Source: an uncultured Clostridia bacterium (GTDB lineage Bacteria > Bacillota > Clostridia > Lachnospirales > Lachnospiraceae). From it: 35,466 bases of DNA. The stretch covers positions 1-35,466 of the forward strand of contig CAMOCO010000005.1 of the NCBI GenBank assembly GCA_946610715.1, written 5' to 3'. The notes under the pieces were generated by a model. The model saw only the letters and a program-made list of their open reading frames with translations, was not told the DNA's origin and did no database searches. Each line of letters opens with the position of its first letter. The first letter of the stretch is position 1. Shown one piece after another: positions 31,075 through 35,466 of this stretch. Both the position numbers and the translations under genes were made by a program.

Positions 31075-31416
31075 TCAATTCCATTTTTCCAGATGAAATT
31101 CTTTTTTAAGTCTGTACAGACATTCGCTGATTCCATCCATTGCTACGTTAAGATTATTCAGATCAAGCAGATGATGGATCTCTCCGTTTGGATAAAACTT
31201 CTCAAATATTTCCGAAAGATTTATCACGGACGTACTGTCTTCATATTTTATAAGCTCATCCAGTTCTACTCCAAAGCCCACTAAAGCTCTGTACAGCTCT
31301 TCATCTTCCACAAGTCCGTTCGTTTTCATAACAATATCATAATAATATTTAATACCGCTTATATATCCCTTCTTATTTGAAGGCATTTCTGAAACTTTTT
31401 TTATAACCTCATCCAT
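31075..31416 (-). CDS. Small hypothetical protein downstream of metG
   Basis: No family recognised. The 113-residue product is soluble, acidic and mostly helical, with no signal, metal or nucleotide motif; it contains ELYRALVGFGVELDELIKYE and ends HLEKWN. AGGAG lies 9 nt before ATG 31416. It follows metG by 38 bp and ends at a strong terminator, so it is the last gene of the metG transcript. Codon use and the ribosome binding site support a real gene. Confidence 0.72.
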   Translation of the reverse strand: MDEVIKKVSEMPSNKKGYISGIKYYYDIVMKTNGLVEDEELYRALVGFGVELDELIKYEDSTSVINLSEIFEKFYPNGEIHHLLDLNNLNVAMDGISECLYRLKKEFHLEKWN

Positions 31417-31454
31417 TGTATTAATCTCCTATCGTCACTTATCAGCCATTCCTG

Positions 31455-33437
31455 TCAGCTAATCATTGAACCTGCAGGTACATCTTTCTCAGCAGTAAGA
31501 AGTGCAAGATTTCCATTTTCATCTTCTGCGCAAAGAAGCATTCCCTCAGATACCACACCGGCAAGTTTTGCGGGTTCCAGATTTGTGATTACAACAACCT
31601 TTTTACCAACCATATCTTCCGGCGAATAATAATTCTTTATTCCGGAAACTATCTGAAGTACACGTCCGGCAACCTGCACCTGTGAGCAAAGCAGTTTCTT
31701 CGACTTCGGAACTTCCTCACAGGAAAGGACTTCACCGATCTGAAGCTGCATCTTGTCAAACTCCTCTATGGTAATCTGCTGCTTTACAAGATTCTCAACA
31801 CTTGTAGGTTCTGTTTTCTCTTCCTTTTTCTCAGCCTTCGGCTCTTCCTTTTCAGGTTCCTTCGGTGGGAATCTCAATGCTATCTCATCAAGCATCTTTG
31901 CTTCATCAACTCTCTGGAAAAGAATTTCAGGTGAATCCGTCACTCTGTTTCCCGAAGGATAAAGTCCAAACTGTCCGAGCTCGGTAACAGCACGTTTTTC
32001 TGTGTTCAGCTGCTTAAGTATCCTCTCACTTGTATCAGGAAGGAATGGTTCAAGAAGAGTTGCACCTATGGTAATGCTTTCCACAAGGTTATAGAGAACC
32101 GTGCTGAGGCGGTCTCTCATATGATCCTCTTTTGCAATAGCCCATGGCATTGTCTCATCAATATATTTATTACATCTCTTAAAGAGATTCCATATTTCCG
32201 TAATGGCATCGGCTACTCTGAGCTTATCCATACACTTATTTACACTAAGTCTCGTTCCGATAACAGTCTTTTTCAGATCTTCATCTATGGCATCATTTGC
32301 TCCGAGGTTTTCGACAAACCCTCCAAAATACTTATTGCTCATGGAAATGGTACGGTTAACCAGATTTCCCAGAACATTTGCAAGATCTGAATTAAATCTT
32401 TCAATCATAAGCTCCCATGATACAACTCCGTCATTTTCAAATGGCATCTCATGAAGAAGGAAATATCTTACAGCATCAACTCCGAAATAGTCTACCATAT
32501 CATCGGCATAGAGAACATTTCCTCTGGATTTACTCATCTTTCCGTCACTTTGAATCAGCCATGGATGACCGAATACCTGCTTCGGAAGCGGAATGTCAAG
32601 TGCCATAAGCATTATCGGCCAGTAGATCGTATGGAATCGGAGAATATCTTTTCCTATAAGGTGAAGATCACATGGCCAGTATTTTTTGAACATCGGATCG
32701 GATTCTCCGTTTGCATGATAACCAAGTCCGGTGATATAGTTGCTGAGTGCATCTATCCATACATATACAACATGCTTCGGATCGAAATCTACCGGAATGC
32801 CCCATTTAAATGAAGTTCTTGAAACACACAGATCCTGAAGTCCCGGCTTAAGGAATGTATTTACCATCTCATTTTTTCTTGATTCGGGCTGGATAAAATC
32901 CGGATTGTCTTCTATATATTTTATAAGCCTGTCTGCATATTTGCTCATTCTGAAGAAATATGCCTCCTCGGATGCGGGCTTTACGGGGCGTCCGCAATCA
33001 GGGCAGCATCCGTCAACCAGCTGTCCCTTGGTCCAGAAGGATTCACATGGAGTACAATACAGTCCTTCATATTTACCTTTATATATATCGCCCTTTTCAT
33101 ACAGCTTTCTGAAAATCGCCTGAATCTCCGCCTCATGATCCTTGTCGGTGGTTCTGATGAATTTGTCATAGGATGTATTCATGAGATCCCATATTCTCTT
33201 AATCTCAGCTGCTCTCTCATCAACAAATTCCTGCGGCGTTGAAAGACTTTCAAATGCTTTTGTCTCAATCTTCTGCCCATGTTCATCGGTTCCTGTCTGG
33301 AATCTTACATCATATCCGATGAATCTTTTATACCTTGCAATACTGTCTGCAAGCACTATCTCATAGGTATTACCTATATGAGGCTTTCCCGAGGCATATG
33401 CTATTGCCGTCGTAATGTAATAAGGTTTCTTTGCCAT
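31455..33437 (-). CDS. metG: Methionyl-tRNA synthetase with C-terminal tRNA-binding domain
   Basis: Charges tRNA-Met. The 660-residue class I synthetase has the HIGH-type motif PHIGNTY (19-25), a zinc knuckle with Cys128, Cys131, Cys145 and Cys148, KMSKS (300-304), the anticodon-binding helical domain and, after a Lys/Glu-rich linker (about residues 528-545), a C-terminal EMAP-II/Trbp111-type OB domain (DKMQLQIGEVLSCEEVPKSK) that aids tRNA binding and dimerisation. The four-cysteine single-knuckle architecture is that of the MetG2-type enzymes of Bacillota. GGGGAG precedes ATG 33437. Its likely promoter sits inside the murA terminator region. Confidence 0.96.
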   Translation of the reverse strand: MAKKPYYITTAIAYASGKPHIGNTYEIVLADSIARYKRFIGYDVRFQTGTDEHGQKIETKAFESLSTPQEFVDERAAEIKRIWDLMNTSYDKFIRTTDKDHEAEIQAIFRKLYEKGDIYKGKYEGLYCTPCESFWTKGQLVDGCCPDCGRPVKPASEEAYFFRMSKYADRLIKYIEDNPDFIQPESRKNEMVNTFLKPGLQDLCVSRTSFKWGIPVDFDPKHVVYVWIDALSNYITGLGYHANGESDPMFKKYWPCDLHLIGKDILRFHTIYWPIMLMALDIPLPKQVFGHPWLIQSDGKMSKSRGNVLYADDMVDYFGVDAVRYFLLHEMPFENDGVVSWELMIERFNSDLANVLGNLVNRTISMSNKYFGGFVENLGANDAIDEDLKKTVIGTRLSVNKCMDKLRVADAITEIWNLFKRCNKYIDETMPWAIAKEDHMRDRLSTVLYNLVESITIGATLLEPFLPDTSERILKQLNTEKRAVTELGQFGLYPSGNRVTDSPEILFQRVDEAKMLDEIALRFPPKEPEKEEPKAEKKEEKTEPTSVENLVKQQITIEEFDKMQLQIGEVLSCEEVPKSKKLLCSQVQVAGRVLQIVSGIKNYYSPEDMVGKKVVVITNLEPAKLAGVVSEGMLLCAEDENGNLALLTAEKDVPAGSMIS

Positions 33438-33487
33438 TTCTTTATTCTCCCCTCTGATTCAGGACTAATGATATCCTGATCATAAAT

Positions 33488-33519
33488 TAAAAACCGGGCA
33501 GACAGAGCCCGTCTACCCG
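33488..33519 (-). terminator. murA terminator that may also act as metG attenuator
   Basis: CGGGTAGAC (33511-33519) and GTCTGCCCG (33495-33503) pair with one G-U, followed by GTTTTTAATTT. A promoter lies directly upstream, so this hairpin is at the 5' end of metG transcripts too. Confidence 0.8.
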
Positions 33520-33521
33520 AT

Positions 33522-33550
33522 ATTATACATATTTAGCCATTCTCAAACAA
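33522..33550 (-). promoter_or_regulatory. Probable metG promoter upstream of a terminator hairpin
   Basis: TTGTTT (33545-33550), 17 bp and TATAAT (33522-33527) predict a start near 33515, inside the 5' arm of the terminator. RNAs from it would lose part of the long stem but could still form CGGGC/GCCCG followed by the T run. Confidence 0.55.
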
Positions 33551-33568
33551 GAATTATTTAAATAATGT

Positions 33569-34873
33569 TTATCCGACTCTCAATTTAAACTTCTGAATCT
33601 CTCTGTCTGAATCAACAATTTCCATATTACCGCCAAGTCTTCTGACCTTTTCATCAAAATCCTCATATCCTCTCTTGATATACTGGATTTCATCAATAGT
33701 GCTGTAGCCTTCTGCTGCAAGAGCAGCTATAACAAGCGCAGCACCGGCTCTCAGATCCGATGTGGTAATTCTTGCACCTGTATATTTATTTACACCCGAA
33801 ATGATGGCTGTATTATTCTCAACTCTGATCTTTGCACCCATTCTTGCCAGCTCAGATACATATCTGAATCTGTTTTCGAAAATACTCTCCACAACAAGGC
33901 TTGTACCTGTTGCTATTCCCAGAACCGTCGCCATCTGAGCCTGCATGTCCGTCGGAAATCCGGGATAAGGAAGCGTCTTAATCTGGGTTGCTTTAAGCTC
34001 TCCGTCGGCCATAACCCTTACCGAATCATCATATTCGATAACGTTGGCACCCATCTCTATAAGCTTTGAGGATATAGCCTCAAGGTGCTTGGGGATTACG
34101 TTCTTGATAAGTATATTACCTCGTGTGGCAACTGCCATTGCCATAAAGGTTCCTGCTTCAATCTGATCCGGAATAATGGAATACTCGGCACCGTGAAGTC
34201 TTTCAACACCACGGACTCTGATCACATCAGTACCGGCACCCTTTATGTTGGCTCCCATTGTATTAAGGAAGTTTGCCACATCAACTATGTGAGGCTCTTT
34301 TGCCGCATTCTCAATAGTGGTTTTACCATCTGCAAGTGCTGCCGCAAGCATAATATTGATCGTAGCACCTACCGATACTGTATCGAGATATATATGAGCT
34401 CCTACCAGCCTTTCCGCCTGAGCCACTATTTTTCCGCCTGCAACAATCTCAGTTGATGCACCGAGCTTGCTGAAGCCTTTAATATGAAGGTCAATAGGTC
34501 TGGCACCGATATCACAGCCACCCGGAAGAGCTACATCGGCATACTTGAATCTGCCCAGCAATGCTCCGATAAGGTAATATGAAGCTCTGATCTTTCTGAT
34601 GAATTCGTCATCTACCGATAACTTATCTTCACCTTTAATACCCTTGCCGCATATTTTAACTGTGTGCTTATCCAGATACTTTACAGTTGCTCCGATATTC
34701 TCAATAGCCTTAAGCAATGTAATTGTATCTGAAACATATGGTACATTTTCTATAGTGCATTCATCTTCTGTCATAATAGCGGCCGCAAGTATACCGAGCG
34801 CGGCATTTTTAGCTCCTCCTATGACAACATCACCCTCAAGATGGACGCCACCTTTTATCACATATTGTTCCAT
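33569..34873 (-). CDS. murA: MurA, UDP-GlcNAc 1-carboxyvinyltransferase
   Basis: First committed step of peptidoglycan synthesis, transferring enolpyruvate from PEP to UDP-GlcNAc; target of fosfomycin. The 434-residue protein has the N-terminal GGAKNAALG (Lys22, Asn23) and the catalytic loop PGGCDIGARPIDLH with Cys120, so it should be fosfomycin-sensitive rather than the Cys-to-Asp type. ATG 34873 is chosen by alignment with the family start MEQYVIKGG; GAGG lies 11 nt upstream. The open frame continues to 34927 without support. Own promoter; ends at the terminator before metG. Confidence 0.96.
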   Translation of the reverse strand: MEQYVIKGGVHLEGDVVIGGAKNAALGILAAAIMTEDECTIENVPYVSDTITLLKAIENIGATVKYLDKHTVKICGKGIKGEDKLSVDDEFIRKIRASYYLIGALLGRFKYADVALPGGCDIGARPIDLHIKGFSKLGASTEIVAGGKIVAQAERLVGAHIYLDTVSVGATINIMLAAALADGKTTIENAAKEPHIVDVANFLNTMGANIKGAGTDVIRVRGVERLHGAEYSIIPDQIEAGTFMAMAVATRGNILIKNVIPKHLEAISSKLIEMGANVIEYDDSVRVMADGELKATQIKTLPYPGFPTDMQAQMATVLGIATGTSLVVESIFENRFRYVSELARMGAKIRVENNTAIISGVNKYTGARITTSDLRAGAALVIAALAAEGYSTIDEIQYIKRGYEDFDEKVRRLGGNMEIVDSDREIQKFKLRVG

Positions 34874-34939
34874 TTTACAGTTATCCTCTGTTAAAACTAA
34901 ATTCAATATAACAAGCTGAATTAGCACATAATCTTTGTA

Positions 34940-34967
34940 ATTATATCATATATTAAGAAATTGTAAA
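34940..34967 (-). promoter_or_regulatory. Promoter of murA
   Basis: TTTACA (34962-34967), 16 bp and TATAAT (34940-34945) preceded by TGA form an extended -10 promoter with a start near 34933, giving a leader of about 60 nt. Confidence 0.6.
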
Positions 34968-34975
34968 CCCAAAAA

Positions 34976-35466
34976 TTATATTATCTCATTCATGAACCTT
35001 CTGACCTCGAACCAGGCCTCCTTCGACTCGGGCATAAGCATGGCGGAATGCTGGAAAACATGGAACATTCCTTCATATTTTGTAAACCTTACCTTAACAC
35101 CGGCAGTTCTTGCCTTTTCTGCCAGAACCTCCGAATCACTGAGAAGCATTTCTTCAGTCCCGACCTGGATAAGCATAGGAGGAAATCCGGTAAAATCACC
35201 GTAAATCGGGGACAGCTCGGGATCGGTTTTGTCCGCATTTCCGATATACGGATTTTCAAAAATCACCTTGGACCTGTTATTTCCGAATACCGGATCTTTT
35301 TCAAAATTGTCTTTATATGACGGCAGTTCTGCGGAAACATCCCCCCAGGGAGACATAAGCACTATCCCTGCCGGAAGCTCTTTACCAAGTCTTTTAAGTC
35401 TGAGTGCCAGAGCCAGCGACAGTCCTCCGCCTGCCGAATCTCCGCCGAATATGATTCTGTCAGCCG
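34976..35466 (-). CDS. Alpha/beta hydrolase, HSL-type esterase, 5' part outside the window
   Basis: The visible 163 codons are the C-terminal half of a hormone-sensitive-lipase-type carboxylesterase. The nucleophile elbow FGGDSAGGGLSLALAL lies right at the window edge, followed by the acid region DPELSPIYGDFTGFPP and LIQVGTEEMLLSDS, and the catalytic histidine in EGMFHVFQHSA. The HGGG oxyanion motif expected upstream is outside the window. No ATG near the edge is the true start; the frame is open to base 35466. Substrate is unknown, typically short acyl esters. Confidence 0.9.
   Translation of the reverse strand, partial: ADRIIFGGDSAGGGLSLALALRLKRLGKELPAGIVLMSPWGDVSAELPSYKDNFEKDPVFGNNRSKVIFENPYIGNADKTDPELSPIYGDFTGFPPMLIQVGTEEMLLSDSEVLAEKARTAGVKVRFTKYEGMFHVFQHSAMLMPESKEAWFEVRRFMNEII

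Noticed and set aside
30933-31136. 67-codon minus-strand ORF over the nagB promoter
   Set aside because: It crosses an intrinsic terminator and the nagB promoter and has no ribosome binding site.

Overview
The window is a chromosomal core segment of a moderately AT-rich Gram-positive bacterium, most likely a Lachnospiraceae-type member of the Clostridia. The evidence is a large Bacillota-type SRP RNA directly downstream of tadA, a BceRS-BceAB detoxification module, strong AGGAGG-like ribosome binding sites with several TTG starts, sigma-A promoters with extended -10 boxes, and the general gene repertoire. There is no phage, insertion sequence, CRISPR array or rRNA operon, and I found no tRNA gene.

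Layout. 1-1574 holds the 5' part of a phosphoglucomutase gene, divergent from murG (1764-2827 region; overlapping -35 boxes). 2876-4029 holds a membrane-anchored hypothetical gene and an HD-domain hydrolase gene. 4142-4440 holds the SRP RNA and its promoter, followed (reading leftward transcription backwards) by tadA, bceS, bceR, bceB and bceA with a BceR-type operator, then rsmA and tatD. 11494-16317 is the only long plus-strand block: aminotransferase, malQ, plsC, a charged membrane-anchored hypothetical and a CPBP protease. 16323-25892 is a long minus-strand series: PAS/GAF sensor, mreB, recD2, comF-like, alpha/beta hydrolase, membrane-fused MurF-like ligase and ddl. 25966-26925 encodes a DivIVA-like coiled-coil protein, divergent from a lipoprotein gene (27109-27825). 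27883-30691 is an amino-sugar operon (nagB, GlmU-like acetyltransferase, glmM) with a ribozyme-like leader. The right end carries a small hypothetical, metG, murA and a truncated esterase gene.

Two things stand out. First, the leader of the nagB operon carries the conserved core of the glmS self-cleaving ribozyme, although the first gene is a glucosamine-6-phosphate deaminase and not glmS. The operon order suggests a biosynthetic route from fructose-6-phosphate to GlcNAc-1-phosphate in which NagB runs in the aminating direction, with the product GlcN6P repressing the operon through the ribozyme. Second, the DivIVA-like protein has thirteen consecutive 11-residue repeats with cysteine at the same position in twelve of them, a cysteine ladder along a coiled coil that I do not recognise from any described protein.

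Many genes converge on the cell envelope: glmM, acetyltransferase, murA, ddl, MurF-like and murG supply and assemble peptidoglycan precursors; MreB and the DivIVA-like protein suggest shape or polarity functions; BceAB-RS responds to cell-wall antibiotics; PlsC and the CPBP protein act in the membrane.
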